A stretch of 64,000 bases of DNA from CAWGXG01 sp963826505 (GCA_963826505.1 CAWGXG010000005.1:124001-188000), one strand, 5' to 3'; positions 26,533-36,458 are shown, counted from the first letter of the stretch. Notes: generated from the sequence alone by a model not told the origin. A program made the numbers and translations.

Positions 26533-27327
26533 CTAAGTAATCACCTTCAACCAGCCACCGTCAATATAGTACGTGGAGCCGACCATGTAGCTGGCGCGCG
26601 GCGAACACAGAAACACAAATAAGTTGGCGATTTCTTCAGGTGATGCAAATCGGCCAATGGGTGCGTTCTCTTTGGCGATGTTGTCGAGATACTGTTCCGG
26701 TGTAATGTCTTTGTCAGCGGTCAGCAGTGTGGCCGTCTTCATCCAATCCGGCGTCATGACCAGGCCGGGATTGATCACATTCACCCGGATGTTATCTTTG
26801 ATAAATTCCCCGGACATCGTCTTTGACAGCATCACCAGCGCCGCTTTGGTGACGTTGTAGATCGGTTCATAACTTAGCGGTTGCGTGGCACAGAGCGAGG
26901 CGTTGTTGAGAATGACTCCCCCGCCCCGCTGACGCATAAAAGGCACCAGGCCGCGCGTCAGCCGAACAGCCGACATCACATGCAAATCCCAGTAATACTG
27001 CCAGCGGTCATCCGCCGCATTCATGATCGTTTCTTCGCTACCCGTGCCCGCGTTGTTGATGAGGATGTCCGCGCCGCCGAATTCCTGATCAACCCGCTGC
27101 ACAAGATTCGTTATATCCGACGCCCGCGACACATCGGTCTGAACGCCTACCGCGCGCACGCCATATTGATCGTGGATTTCGTTGGCCCTGGCTGTGAGAC
27201 GCTCCTCATTCCGCGCGCACAGCACCAGATGAACGCCTTCCTGCGCCAGCCCTTCTGCAATGGCGCGTCCGATGCCGACACTCCCGCCGGTAATGACCGC
27301 CACTTTATCTTTCAGACCCAGGTCCAT
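26533..27327 (-). CDS. Short-chain dehydrogenase/reductase (SDR)
   Basis: 264 aa. The NAD(P)-binding loop is VAVITGGSVGIGRAIAEGL, the NNAG motif lies in DILINNAGTGSEE, and the catalytic Ser/Tyr/Lys are in NNASLCATQPL and YNVTKAALVM. The end SYMVGSTYYIDGGWLKVIT is standard for classical SDRs. I chose the ATG at 27327, with GGGAG seven bases upstream; the frame is open to 27378 into the permease gene. It probably oxidises a sugar or polyol imported by the adjacent ABC system. Confidence 0.9.
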   Translation of the reverse strand: MDLGLKDKVAVITGGSVGIGRAIAEGLAQEGVHLVLCARNEERLTARANEIHDQYGVRAVGVQTDVSRASDITNLVQRVDQEFGGADILINNAGTGSEETIMNAADDRWQYYWDLHVMSAVRLTRGLVPFMRQRGGGVILNNASLCATQPLSYEPIYNVTKAALVMLSKTMSGEFIKDNIRVNVINPGLVMTPDWMKTATLLTADKDITPEQYLDNIAKENAPIGRFASPEEIANLFVFLCSPRASYMVGSTYYIDGGWLKVIT

Positions 27328-27374
27328 GCTGCTCTCCCTCTGCTTTGCGTAGGTTTCACTGTAGTGGTGTTCCG

Positions 27375-28361
27375 TCACTTAATGATCGGCATTTTGCTGC
27401 GATCAATCGTCACACCAACGGCCAGAATCAGGACTATACCAAACACAATCTGTTGGGAAAAGACATCCACCCCGACAAAGTTCATGCCGGTGCGGATGAC
27501 CGAAACGATCATCGCGCCGATGAAGGTCCGCCAGATGCTCCCCACCCCGCCCGAGATCGACGTACCGCCGACGACCACCGAGGCGATAGCGGGCAGCAGG
27601 AATTGATCGGCAATACGCGGCCCGCCGCTGGATAAGCGGCCCGCCAGCATAACGCCTGCCATCCCGGCTAGCGCGCCTGACACAGCAAACGCGATAATTT
27701 TGGTGAGCCGGACATTCACGCCAGACGCCCACGTCGCTGCCTCGCCCGAACCAATCGCCTTGCTGTAGCGCCCGAACGAGATGTAGTGCTGCAAAAACAA
27801 CCCAATGGCTAAGATCACGGCGGCGATAATCAGCTCGTTGGGCAGTCCGGCCACGGTTCCTGTTACCCAACTGACAAAATGGCGCTGCCCCGCATGAATG
27901 GGGACCGAAGTCGCGTCGGAAATGAGCAACCCCAACCCCGTCCAGACACCAGCAGACGCCAGTGTCACGATAAACGATGGCAGTAACAGGCGCACATGGA
28001 TGATCCCATTTATTAGCCCTATGCCAAATCCGACAGCCACCCCCACCACAAAAGCCAGGTAACCCAGGTCCGGCAAGGTGAGCGCAACCACCACGCTGAC
28101 AAACGACGCCACCGCTTCGATAGACAGGTCGATGCCCCCCAACATGATAGCAAACGTGACACCCGCCGCCATAACAAACAGGGTCGCCGTGTCAGAGGCC
28201 AACACCAACAGCGAATGAAATCGCAAAAATTCAGGGGTCACCATGCCGACGATGATGACCAGGGCGATCAAGACAAGAAAGGGCGTTAATTGCCTCAAGA
28301 GATTGGGGTTAATCCGAAAAGTCCCAATCTGGATATGTGATACTTGTGTGTTATTCGACAT
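27375..28361 (-). CDS. ABC sugar transporter, permease (RbsC-like)
   Basis: 328 aa, branched-chain/ribose-type permease with about ten helices. Characteristic motifs are IMLGGIDLSIEAVASFVSVV, GVNVRLTKIIAFAVSGALAG and VVGGTSISGGVGSIWRTFIG. It is the second of two RbsC-like permeases flanking the ATPase gene, which suggests a heterodimeric channel as in some autoinducer-2 and xylitol importers. It starts 23 bp after the ATPase stop. Confidence 0.9.
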   Translation of the reverse strand: MSNNTQVSHIQIGTFRINPNLLRQLTPFLVLIALVIIVGMVTPEFLRFHSLLVLASDTATLFVMAAGVTFAIMLGGIDLSIEAVASFVSVVVALTLPDLGYLAFVVGVAVGFGIGLINGIIHVRLLLPSFIVTLASAGVWTGLGLLISDATSVPIHAGQRHFVSWVTGTVAGLPNELIIAAVILAIGLFLQHYISFGRYSKAIGSGEAATWASGVNVRLTKIIAFAVSGALAGMAGVMLAGRLSSGGPRIADQFLLPAIASVVVGGTSISGGVGSIWRTFIGAMIVSVIRTGMNFVGVDVFSQQIVFGIVLILAVGVTIDRSKMPIIK

Positions 28362-28384
28362 CAGCCAACTCCCCGACGCAGACG

Positions 28385-29920
28385 CTAAACCATAAACTCA
28401 ATCAGATCAACTTGCTCCGGTTTCTGATCTGGCGGAGCGACAAACTGCTGCGTGATCGCGCCGTCACGCATCACCAGGATGGTGTGGCTAAGCCCAATCG
28501 TCTCTTCCAGCGTATCCGCCAGCAAAATCACGGCAATGCCTTGGGCCGAAAGATTGCGAATCAGATCGTAAACCTCTTCTTTTGCGCCCACGTCTAACCC
28601 GCGTGTGGGATGGTCCAGAATCAGGATTTTGGATTGGGCAGTCATCCACTTGGCAAGCACGACCTTTTGTTGATTGCCCCCGCTGAGATTGAGACACATA
28701 GACTGAATGCCGGGCGTTTTGATGTTGAGCTTCTCCACCCAATCACGCGCCAAGTCGCGCTCTTTGGAGTGATCAATGATGAAGCCCTTCAACACACGCT
28801 TAATGCTTGCCAGCGTAATGTTATGGGTGATCGGGAGGAACAGCACAAGTCCTTCGGTGCGGCGTTCCTGCGGGATATAACCGATACCGCGACTAACTGC
28901 ATCGGAAGGTTTGGCGAGATGCACCGTTTGACCTTGTACGGTGACGTGTCCGCTGGTGGGTGACACAAAACCAAACAATGTGCGGGCCAATTGCTCACGG
29001 CCTGAGCCAATCACCCCGGCGATACCCAAAATTTCGCCTTTGTGCAATTGAAAGCTCACATCGTGGTAACTGCCCTGCAGGGCAAGATTCTCGACCGACA
29101 ACGCCACCTCATCGCAATAAGGCTGCTGCTGCGCTTCCCGATAGTATTCCGCTTGCAGGGTGCGCCCGACCATGTGCCGGTGTAAGTCGGGGATGCTGGC
29201 CCCTTTGGCGGCGATCTCGGTCACGACCTGACCGTCTTTCATCACGTACACGCGATCGCTGATTTCCAGCACTTCATCCAGGCGGTGAGACACAAACACA
29301 AATGACGCGCGCTGGCGCAGGTTGCGAATGCGCGCGAAAAGAATATCGATTTCCGCTTGCTCCAAAACTGACGTTGGCTCATCCAATAAGACAATCAAAT
29401 GGCGGCGAACTCGCTCTTCTAAGGTTAATACCTTCGCCAACTCGACCATCTGACGTTCAGCAAAACTCAATTCATCAGTGCGCCGCGCCGGGTCAATCGA
29501 GAGTTCAACCTTTTCCAATTGACGCCTGGCAGCGGCATTTAACGCGCGCCAGTTAATCAGGCCAAAGCGCATAAACGCATCTTCAAAACCCAGGTAGATA
29601 TTTTCGCCTACTGATATATTGGGGAGAAGCGACTGCTCCTGAAATACCATACCGATCCCGTGTTCCGAAGCTTCGCGCGGGTTATGGATGTGAACCGGAT
29701 TGCCATCCAAGATCAGCTCGCCCTCATCTGGTGAATAAACCCCCGCCAGAATACGCATCAAAGTTGACTTGCCCGCGCCATTCTCACCGACCAGTCCAAC
29801 GACCTCATTGGGGCGAATTTCAAGACTCACGCGCTTCAGCGCATGAACACCCGGAAAAGATTTGTCGATATCCTTGATGATCATGATCGGGTCTTGTTTA
29901 CTGTGTGCACTAGTGTCCAT
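28385..29920 (-). CDS. ABC sugar transporter, duplicated ATPase (RbsA/XylG-like)
   Basis: 511 aa with two nucleotide-binding domains. The first has Walker A GLVGENGAGKSTLMRILAG, signature LSFAERQMVELAKVL and Walker B VLLDEPTSVL. The second has a degenerate Walker A (GVIGSGREQLARTLFG), signature LSGGNQQKVVLAKWM and ILDHPTRGLDVGAKEEVY, as is usual for carbohydrate-uptake transporter 2 ATPases. It energises the two RbsC-like permeases on either side. Confidence 0.92.
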   Translation of the reverse strand: MDTSAHSKQDPIMIIKDIDKSFPGVHALKRVSLEIRPNEVVGLVGENGAGKSTLMRILAGVYSPDEGELILDGNPVHIHNPREASEHGIGMVFQEQSLLPNISVGENIYLGFEDAFMRFGLINWRALNAAARRQLEKVELSIDPARRTDELSFAERQMVELAKVLTLEERVRRHLIVLLDEPTSVLEQAEIDILFARIRNLRQRASFVFVSHRLDEVLEISDRVYVMKDGQVVTEIAAKGASIPDLHRHMVGRTLQAEYYREAQQQPYCDEVALSVENLALQGSYHDVSFQLHKGEILGIAGVIGSGREQLARTLFGFVSPTSGHVTVQGQTVHLAKPSDAVSRGIGYIPQERRTEGLVLFLPITHNITLASIKRVLKGFIIDHSKERDLARDWVEKLNIKTPGIQSMCLNLSGGNQQKVVLAKWMTAQSKILILDHPTRGLDVGAKEEVYDLIRNLSAQGIAVILLADTLEETIGLSHTILVMRDGAITQQFVAPPDQKPEQVDLIEFMV

Positions 29921-29947
29921 TGTCTTTTCCTGTTGCCCTCGCTGCGA

Positions 29948-30970
29948 TTACTTGACGATCTTCAATCGCGCCCGGTCCAGCGACAAGGCAACGGCGATCA
30001 CGATTAAAATACCCTGAACTGCCTGTTGGGTATATGGGGAGATGCCCATCAGCACCATGCCGTTACTGAGCACGGCCACCACTAACACGCCGATCGACGT
30101 GTTTAAGACGCCGCCCACCCCGCCCGAAAGCGCGGTGCCGCCCACCACAACCGCCGTAATAGCCGTGAACAATTTCCCTTGAATGATGAGCGCGTTACCC
30201 ATGCCCAATTGGGCCGCCGCCACTAACCCCGCGAAGCCGTAGAACATACCCGCCAGGGTGAAGACCATAATTTTATAGCGGTTGACCGGAATACCGGACA
30301 GCGCCATAAGGTCTTCGCCGCTGCCGATGCCATAGACATAGCGGCCCAACCGAGTATAACGTTGAATAATATAGGCTAAAATCAACGTCGCCAGCGCCAC
30401 CCAGACCATATAAGGGACGTCCAAAAACCGGTTCAGCGCTAACCCGCGAATATTCATATCCCGCACGCGCACCGGTTCACCGCTCAACAAGACGGTCGCC
30501 GCGCCGATGCCGACGAAGTTCATGCCCAGGGTGCTCATAAAAGAAGGGATGCGCATCCGCACATGAATGAAGCCGTTCAAGAAACCCATCGTGCCGCCTA
30601 CCGCCAGCGCCACGGCCAAAGCTAGCCAGCCATAGTCGTTGTCGTTACGGCCATTGCGTACCGTCATGCTGACCATAACAGCGCTTAATGCGGCTACGCC
30701 TTCGACCGAAAGATCGATGCTGCCCAGCATAATGACGAACGTTTCGCCAATCGCCAATAGGAGGATCAGCGTGGCCGAGGTGCCGATACGGATAAAGTTC
30801 CGCGTCTCGAAAAAATTAGGATTGTCAATACCGATGAACAAGCAGAGCAGGATCAGCACCAAAACAGGTCCCAACTCTCTGAGCAACTTCCGGTATCGAT
30901 CTACAGGCGTTTTTGTCATGGATATCGCCGCCTGGGTACTGTTCTGGGAAGATGAAGATTCTGAGGTCAT
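29948..30970 (-). CDS. ABC sugar transporter, permease (RbsC-like)
   Basis: 340 aa. A roughly 25-residue Ser/Thr-rich N-terminal tail (SSSQNSTQAAISMTKTPVDR) precedes the first helix. It contains VIMLGSIDLSVEGVAALSAV and VVVGGTALSGGVGGVLNTSI, the conserved loops of this permease family. It is the first gene after the binding protein, separated from it by a perfect 10-bp stem-loop, and 28 bp ahead of the ATPase gene. Confidence 0.9.
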   Translation of the reverse strand: MTSESSSSQNSTQAAISMTKTPVDRYRKLLRELGPVLVLILLCLFIGIDNPNFFETRNFIRIGTSATLILLLAIGETFVIMLGSIDLSVEGVAALSAVMVSMTVRNGRNDNDYGWLALAVALAVGGTMGFLNGFIHVRMRIPSFMSTLGMNFVGIGAATVLLSGEPVRVRDMNIRGLALNRFLDVPYMVWVALATLILAYIIQRYTRLGRYVYGIGSGEDLMALSGIPVNRYKIMVFTLAGMFYGFAGLVAAAQLGMGNALIIQGKLFTAITAVVVGGTALSGGVGGVLNTSIGVLVVAVLSNGMVLMGISPYTQQAVQGILIVIAVALSLDRARLKIVK

Positions 30971-31005
30971 GTTGCAGAAACCTTATTTGTTAAATGAGGA
31001 TGAAA

Positions 31006-31033
31006 CATCTGGCGGGGGAAATTCCGCCAGATG
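31006..31033 (-). terminator. Perfect 10-bp stem-loop between binding protein and permease genes
   Basis: CATCTGGCGG (31006-31015) and CCGCCAGATG (31024-31033) are exact inverted repeats around an 8-base loop. It lies 40 bases after the binding-protein stop. On the minus strand it is followed by TTTCATCC, only mildly T-rich. It probably stabilises the upstream message and gives partial termination. Confidence 0.6.
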
Positions 31034-31072
31034 CTTGAGGTTAAGCACGCGCTTAACGGCTGATTCAGCAGC

Positions 31073-32155
31073 TTATTGGTCCAGGTACTGGATCTGGCCG
31101 GTGACACGACCCCAGATGTCATCCCAATCAATGGTCGGAACATCCAGGACGTTGTTGTTGTAGTATTCTTGGACGTTTTCCGTAGAGACCAGGATGCCGG
31201 TTCCGTAAAATTCGCGGTGTTCTTCGGGTTCCGTCGCCGGGTCAATTTCACCCACGGCCGCTTTCAGACCAATCGACAGCGACATGCCGCCCTGCCAGAA
31301 GGGATCGTGTGAAACCGTGGCAGCGAACTCACCCGCCAACACACCTTCCACCGCCAGGTCAATGCCATCAATGCCGGTCACGAGGACTTTACCGGCCAAA
31401 CCTTCAGCGCGCAGCGCTTCCAGCGCACCAATGGCCATATTGTCGTTGGCTGCCCAGACGCCCTTGATATCGTCGCCGAAACGGGTCAACCAAGCCGCCA
31501 CCTTATCGAAGGCGACCGTCTCCGACCAATCAGCGATCTGCCAATCCAACAGTTCGACATCCGGATTGGCTGCCAGGGCCACGTCGAGACCGGCACGGCG
31601 TTCAATGGCCGGGATGTTGGCCGGAATGCCACCCAACGCTACGATACCGCCCTTGCCGCCAAAGGATTTGAAGAGCGCTTCGGCGGTGTCTTTACCGGAC
31701 TGATTACCGTTAAACGAGATGTGGCAGACATAATTCGGGTTGAAATCCCAGGGGTGCAGATCGTCGGGCTTGTTCCATTGGGTGATGACGTAGGCTCCGG
31801 CTTCCGCGGAAGCTTCGACGATGGGCCGAGCATCTGGTGAGTCGTTGGGATCAACATCCAACACCATTCTCCCGGCGGTCTTGGCCAGCATGGAATTGAT
31901 ATCAGCGATACCCTTCTCGCTGTTGCCTTCGGTGAGGAGCGTCACATGCTCCGCGCCCACGGACGCCGCAAAGAAGCGTGCGCCCCGGTTCCAGGTGGCG
32001 TGATACGGATTGGTCAACGAACGGATGGACGTGACCAATGTGGGGAGATCCATCTCTTGAGCCAGGAGTTTGGTTAGTCCTGTTTGCGCAAACATTGCGG
32101 CGGCTACGGCACCACTGGACGTGCGCAAGAAATTACGCCGTGACATCTTCTTCAT
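31073..32155 (-). CDS. ABC sugar transporter, substrate-binding protein with Tat signal
   Basis: 360 aa from the ATG at 32155, which follows AGGAG by eight bases; a TTG six codons earlier has no such site. The N-terminus is a twin-arginine signal, MSRRNFLRTSSGAVAAAMF, with no lipobox seen. The mature part is a RbsB-like periplasmic-binding-protein fold (VTSIRSLTNPYHATWNRGAR, IKGVWAANDNMAIGALEALR, KVLVTGIDGIDLAVEGVLAG). Export of a folded sugar-binding protein by Tat is unusual but known. It serves the ABC subunits downstream. Confidence 0.9.
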   Translation of the reverse strand: MKKMSRRNFLRTSSGAVAAAMFAQTGLTKLLAQEMDLPTLVTSIRSLTNPYHATWNRGARFFAASVGAEHVTLLTEGNSEKGIADINSMLAKTAGRMVLDVDPNDSPDARPIVEASAEAGAYVITQWNKPDDLHPWDFNPNYVCHISFNGNQSGKDTAEALFKSFGGKGGIVALGGIPANIPAIERRAGLDVALAANPDVELLDWQIADWSETVAFDKVAAWLTRFGDDIKGVWAANDNMAIGALEALRAEGLAGKVLVTGIDGIDLAVEGVLAGEFAATVSHDPFWQGGMSLSIGLKAAVGEIDPATEPEEHREFYGTGILVSTENVQEYYNNNVLDVPTIDWDDIWGRVTGQIQYLDQ

Positions 32156-32373
32156 TTTTAGTCTCCTAATCAACTCATGAAACCGCTTGGTAACGAATAT
32201 TTTCCTCGAACTGCGTGAAGCGGTTGTTCATATCATGCCATAAACTGCCCCTTCTCTTTTTCGGCCAGAAATTCTTAACATCCAACTTGACAGGATGTCA
32301 TCCTGTTATGTTGTAAGTACAGATAAATCATACAGCCATACCTTGTGACTGTCAATCAAGGTAGCACGGGGCT

Positions 32374-33411
32374 CTAGAACCGGAACAGAATTTTGATAGT
32401 TTCCCCAGCTTTTGACACTTCAAACGCGCTGGCAATATCCTGAATCGGGAATTCCGCTGATATAAATTCCTGGTAACTGATCTGACCGTTTTCGATCCAC
32501 TTGATTAGTGGCTCTTGCGCCGCCAACTCTCGGAAACGTGTCGGCCATTGGTGAACGAGGAGATTGAAATTATAGGGGCCGCGATGTTTCTCCAACAGCA
32601 CCGTTGGGGTATCAATGACACCGTACACACACACCGATCCGCCCAGTTTGATCATGGGCAGCGCTGCGTTGATAATGCCCGCCCGGCCAACGGCATCAAT
32701 CACCGCGTCGAGCGGTTTTTGACGCTGCTCAACCAGGTGAAGCAGTCCGGCATCATCCGGTGCAAAAACGCCCGTCGCGCCCATCGCCAGCGCTTTCCGG
32801 CGCTTGGACGGCAGCGGATCAACGCAGTAAATCTCGTTCAGCCCCATCAACCGGGCGAATTTCACGAAACTCAACCCAACCGGGCCAGCGCCAAAAATGA
32901 CAATGTCATCGCCCGGTTGCAGGTTAAAATCGCCAAATGCCGCGTAGACCTCGCGCCACGTGCACAGCATCACCGCCGCTTCGATGGGGATGGTTGGGGG
33001 CACAACCCGCATGATCTCGAAAACCTCCGCCCAGCCGTGATCAGGAGCCGCGACACCATCTTCGAGCATGGCATGATGATCACCGGCTATCACATACTGT
33101 GAGAACCCGCCCCACCCGCTGGCATAGGTCGGATCCGTCGTGTTGAGCAGCAGCCCGCCGACAACCCGATCACCAACCTTAAAGTTACGCACTTTGTCGC
33201 CGACTGCCTCCACGATCCCGACCGTCTCATGCCCCAGCAGCAAAGGATAATTCTCAACGCCAGGGAAATGGCCCTCGATCAGCTTCCGGTCAGTGGCATT
33301 ACATAAACAAGCCACTTCGTTTCTGATCCGCGCTTCATAGGATCCGGGCACGGGGACGGGAACGTTCACCACCTGGAGTTTACCGGGTTCCATTACCGCA
33401 ATCGCAAACAT
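32374..33411 (-). CDS. Medium-chain (zinc-type) dehydrogenase
   Basis: 345 aa. GroES-like N-terminal domain with CLCNATDRKLIEG and LLLGHETVGIVEAVGDKV (catalytic zinc site), then a Rossmann domain with IVIFGAGPVGLSFVKFARLM. The four-cysteine structural zinc lobe of many alcohol dehydrogenases is missing. The protein resembles sugar or polyol dehydrogenases of the MDR superfamily. It lies between the binding-protein gene and a TIM-barrel isomerase in the same direction. Confidence 0.85.
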   Translation of the reverse strand: MFAIAVMEPGKLQVVNVPVPVPGSYEARIRNEVACLCNATDRKLIEGHFPGVENYPLLLGHETVGIVEAVGDKVRNFKVGDRVVGGLLLNTTDPTYASGWGGFSQYVIAGDHHAMLEDGVAAPDHGWAEVFEIMRVVPPTIPIEAAVMLCTWREVYAAFGDFNLQPGDDIVIFGAGPVGLSFVKFARLMGLNEIYCVDPLPSKRRKALAMGATGVFAPDDAGLLHLVEQRQKPLDAVIDAVGRAGIINAALPMIKLGGSVCVYGVIDTPTVLLEKHRGPYNFNLLVHQWPTRFRELAAQEPLIKWIENGQISYQEFISAEFPIQDIASAFEVSKAGETIKILFRF

Positions 33412-33453
33412 GAGGATGTTCCTTCCATCATATAGCGTCTGCTGCGTTCCGGC

Positions 33454-34428
33454 TCAGGCTCGGACCAGCAGATCATGGATCATGCGCTGGGCCTCAAGGG
33501 CGTTCATCTCGTGCTGTGCCTGGCGCAGCGCTTCACGATCCAACCCGGCAATCAGATGTTGGTAAATCTCCAGAACGCGGATGCTGTGCGCGCAAGCATC
33601 GACGACATTTTCACGCGTCGGCACCAGATCGAGCGTCAGCCAGCCGGTATAACCGCTTTCATCGAGCGTCAGCAAAAACTCAACCATTTCCCACAGGTGC
33701 ACTGAGCCGACCACGATATCATCATCGCCCGCGCCATAATTATCGTTGACGTGAACGCCGACCAGCCGGTTAAGACGGGTGAGCATCGTCACCGATTCAG
33801 ACGGATTCTCTTTTGCCATTAGCGCATGGCCGAAATCGAGGTACGCGCCCACATTGGGTACCCCAAGCTCACATCCCAGCAGCGCCGCTTTGGCCGCCGT
33901 GCTCACTAACATGTGCGTACGCGGCTCGTGCATCTTATATTCCACGCCGATCCGCGTTTCGGGATCGAACTCTGCCAGTTGGCGTACCCCATCGACCTCG
34001 CGGTCCCACAGTTCGCGGTAGTTGGTCTGGAAGTAATAATCCCAACCGTCCTCGCCGGGCCACAGACACATCTGGCGCGTGCCCAGGATATGACCGATTT
34101 CAATCGCTTCTTTGCCCCGGTCTATGGCGAGCTGGCGAACGGCCGGGTCCGGTGAAGTGAACGCGCCGCGTTTCCAATCCGATTCGGTCCAGACATAAGG
34201 ATTCACCGACACGGGTTGCAGGCCAGCATCTTCCAGCCAACCTTTGACTTCGTGAGCGTTTTGAGCGGTGACATGTAAGGGGGAGATCAACTCTAGCCCC
34301 TTGAGGCCCGGTACGGTAGCGGCCTGTTTGATCTGGGCCAGCACGGGTGCCGATGCGGTATAACCACCAAACTTTTCGGCGGACTGGGCGAAAACCCATA
34401 ACCCCGCGGCGTAAGCATTGTTCATCAT
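33454..34428 (-). CDS. TIM-barrel sugar isomerase/epimerase
   Basis: 324 aa, xylose-isomerase-like TIM barrel (AP endonuclease 2 superfamily). Metal-site candidates are the Glu in RIGVEYKMHEPRTHMLV, the Asp in VGAYLDFGHALMAKENP and the His/Asp pair in LVGVHVNDNYGAGDDD. Trp-rich segments such as LWPGEDGWDYYFQTNYRELW are typical of rhamnose-isomerase-like members. Its role would be to isomerise the keto or aldo sugar made by the neighbouring dehydrogenases. A 9-bp GC hairpin separates it from the upstream dehydrogenase gene. Confidence 0.82.
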   Translation of the reverse strand: MMNNAYAAGLWVFAQSAEKFGGYTASAPVLAQIKQAATVPGLKGLELISPLHVTAQNAHEVKGWLEDAGLQPVSVNPYVWTESDWKRGAFTSPDPAVRQLAIDRGKEAIEIGHILGTRQMCLWPGEDGWDYYFQTNYRELWDREVDGVRQLAEFDPETRIGVEYKMHEPRTHMLVSTAAKAALLGCELGVPNVGAYLDFGHALMAKENPSESVTMLTRLNRLVGVHVNDNYGAGDDDIVVGSVHLWEMVEFLLTLDESGYTGWLTLDLVPTRENVVDACAHSIRVLEIYQHLIAGLDREALRQAQHEMNALEAQRMIHDLLVRA

Positions 34429-34462
34429 GTAACCTCCACAAATGTGCGCAAAAATAATGAGT

Positions 34463-34486
34463 AGCCCCCGCCGGGAAGCGGGGGCT
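34463..34486 (-). terminator. Strong GC hairpin between dehydrogenase and isomerase genes
   Basis: AGCCCCCGC and GCGGGGGCT form a perfect 9-bp stem with the loop CGGGAA. On the minus strand a T-rich run (ATTATTTTT) begins about seven bases later, so it may act as a weak terminator within the operon. On the plus strand no T-run follows. Confidence 0.5.
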
Positions 34487-34495
34487 TTCCTGAAT

Positions 34496-35521
34496 TCAGT
34501 TCAGGTCAATCATAACTTTCAGATAGTTGCCGTTTGACTCTTCTATCGCGCGGTACGCGTCCAAATAGTGATCGAAAGAGAAGCGGTGCGTGATCATTTG
34601 ATCCAGGGCTATTCGTTTCGCGGCCACCAGTTCAATCGCCCGTTCATAGTCCGCTTTCTGATACATCAGCGTCCCGGTGAGCGTCAGTTCTCGATCCTGA
34701 ACCAGCCCCAAATCAATCTGCGGCTTCTTGCCGAAAACGCCGACCACGACAATCGTTGACCCCTTGCGCGCATACTGAACCGCGTCGGTAATGGTGGGTT
34801 CCACCCCGACGCACTCCAAAATCAGGTCCGCCCCATCCGATCCGAAGTGCTGCCTGATGGCGTCACCGAGGTTCGTTTCAGCGGTATTGACGGTCAGATC
34901 GAGGCCACACGCGCGGGCTTTTTCCAGCTTGTAGGGGCTGATGTCGGTAATCATGACCGCTGTCGCGCCGGACGCTTTGGCTACCTGGGCAGTCAAATTG
35001 CCGATGGTCCCCGCGCCGAGCACAACCACCCGCCGATTTTCAGCTCCGCCGCCCCTGCTAAGGGCATGAACCGCGACCGACACGGGCTCAATCATGGCAG
35101 CCTGATCGAGTGACAGCGTATCGGGCAGCACGAGGACGTTTTCGGCCGGCAGTACGAAATATTCCTGCGCTGCGCCGCCGGTCTGAAACCCCATCACCTT
35201 GAGCAACTCGCAAATGTGATACATGCCATGTTTACACGGGTAACATTCACCGCACGTCACCTGCGGCATAAAGGTGATTTTGTCGCCCACCTTAACGCCG
35301 GTCACCTTCTTTCCTATGCCGGCGACCACGCCGCCAACCTCATGCCCCTGCACTACCGGATAGCTCGTGTACGGGTGCAGTCCGTGATAGACATGGATGT
35401 CTGACCCGCAAACGCCGATACGTCTGGTTTGCATGATCACTTCGTTATCATCGGGCGTGGGCATTTGCACGTCCTGAAACTTAATCTGACCCGGTGCAAT
35501 CATCACGGCTTGTTTCATCAT
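34496..35521 (-). CDS. Zinc-dependent alcohol/sorbitol-type dehydrogenase
   Basis: 341 aa. The catalytic zinc site is VCGSDIHVYHG plus QGHEVGGVVAGIGKKV. The structural zinc lobe is complete, CGECYPCKHGMYHIC. The Rossmann loop is VVVLGAGTIGNLTAQVAKAS, followed by an Asp-containing ITDISPYKL that suggests NAD+ preference. It matches polyol, threonine or L-idonate dehydrogenases. Its start codon overlaps the stop of a truncated IS1182 fragment, so its original promoter region may have been replaced. Confidence 0.9.
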   Translation of the reverse strand: MMKQAVMIAPGQIKFQDVQMPTPDDNEVIMQTRRIGVCGSDIHVYHGLHPYTSYPVVQGHEVGGVVAGIGKKVTGVKVGDKITFMPQVTCGECYPCKHGMYHICELLKVMGFQTGGAAQEYFVLPAENVLVLPDTLSLDQAAMIEPVSVAVHALSRGGGAENRRVVVLGAGTIGNLTAQVAKASGATAVMITDISPYKLEKARACGLDLTVNTAETNLGDAIRQHFGSDGADLILECVGVEPTITDAVQYARKGSTIVVVGVFGKKPQIDLGLVQDRELTLTGTLMYQKADYERAIELVAAKRIALDQMITHRFSFDHYLDAYRAIEESNGNYLKVMIDLN

Positions 35522-35892
35522 GTTTTTTCCTTCGCAAAATTCCTGTCAACACTATAATGGAAACCGGCATTGGTCACTTCCAAACTGTGTACATATTTCC
35601 AATCCGGCCGGGCGCGTACCGCATCGGCGGCCTGACGGTCGGTCAAGTTCTCGGCAAATTGCATCATCGTCACCAAGGCCAACCGCCAGGGACTCGACGC
35701 AGGTTGACCATCCGGTGGATATAATGAAGCAAACTCATCATCCGGATAGATGCTGCCCAACTCATCCCGCACCTGCACATAGACATTGCCCTTGGGAAAC
35801 GCTGCACAGGTGATGCCAACAGTCTCTTCTGGAACAGGCGGAATCGTACGCGGTTTGAGGGACATGGGTTTGGTTTTTCGCTCGATTTCCAT
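35518..35892 (-). pseudogene. IS1182-family transposase, N-terminal fragment
   Basis: 124 codons. After a short lead it matches the DUF772 N-terminus of IS1182 transposases: VRDELGSIYPDDEFASLYPP, ALVTMMQFAENLTDRQAADA and VRARPDWKYVHSLEVTNAGF, then HYSV, after which identity is lost. The DDE domain, more than 300 residues, is absent. It ends exactly at the start of the dehydrogenase gene. Confidence 0.8.
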
Positions 35893-36209
35893 TCACGTCC
35901 CTATTGTAGAAGCCCTTGCTTTGAGTTCGCCAACAATATCAAACTGAGGTTATGTGTGCATCTCTATCGCATCTGGCACATGACTCATGTTCATGTACAG
36001 GTGAGGAAAGCCAGCCAGTGCCGATCTAGAACAACACGATCCGGGCTAGATTTGGGTGATCTGAATTCACTTGGAGACTGAGCCTGTTAACAATACGAGG
36101 TTTAACTTCACCCTGTTGTGCCACACGAGATTTTTGCGGGAGAGGGATAGCGCTTTTCAACGGTTCCCCTAAAAATCCCGAGCTGGCACTTTAGTCAAAC
36201 CTGTAATTA
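35893..36209. other. Non-coding leader or spacer between promoter and IS1182 fragment
   Basis: No credible gene on either strand. It lies downstream of the promoter at 36219-36246 on the minus strand and would be transcribed as leader of the sugar operon. I found no strong hairpin. Confidence 0.4.
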
Positions 36210-36246
36210 TATGATGATATTATCATAGATTTTGACCGTTTGTCAA
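36210..36246 (-). promoter_or_regulatory. Promoter with overlapping palindromic operator
   Basis: On the minus strand, TTGACA (36241-36246) and GATAAT (36219-36224) are spaced 16 bp. The -10 overlaps a near-perfect palindrome, TATGATGATATTATCATA (36210-36227, one mismatched pair). It shares the 10-mer TATGATGATA with the operator at 45388-45405. CTGTAATTA, adjacent at 36201-36209, also occurs at 44126-44134. It would drive the sugar operon to the left. The GntR protein at 36949-37758 is a candidate regulator. Confidence 0.6.
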
Positions 36247-36458
36247 CCAGGGACCGCCAAACAAATCCGAGTTACCACGCCAAACCTGTTGTTGGCGGAT
36301 TCGACTCCCGCCTCATTTGTTGGGAGGGGCCGTTGCTCCCCTACGCCCCACAAAAACGCCTTGCCCGATCATCATGATATGAAGCACCATGCACTTCAAC
36401 TTTTGCTGATGCCGACATAGCCTTTTGAGACGAGGCAAAGAGCGATAGACTTTGCCAT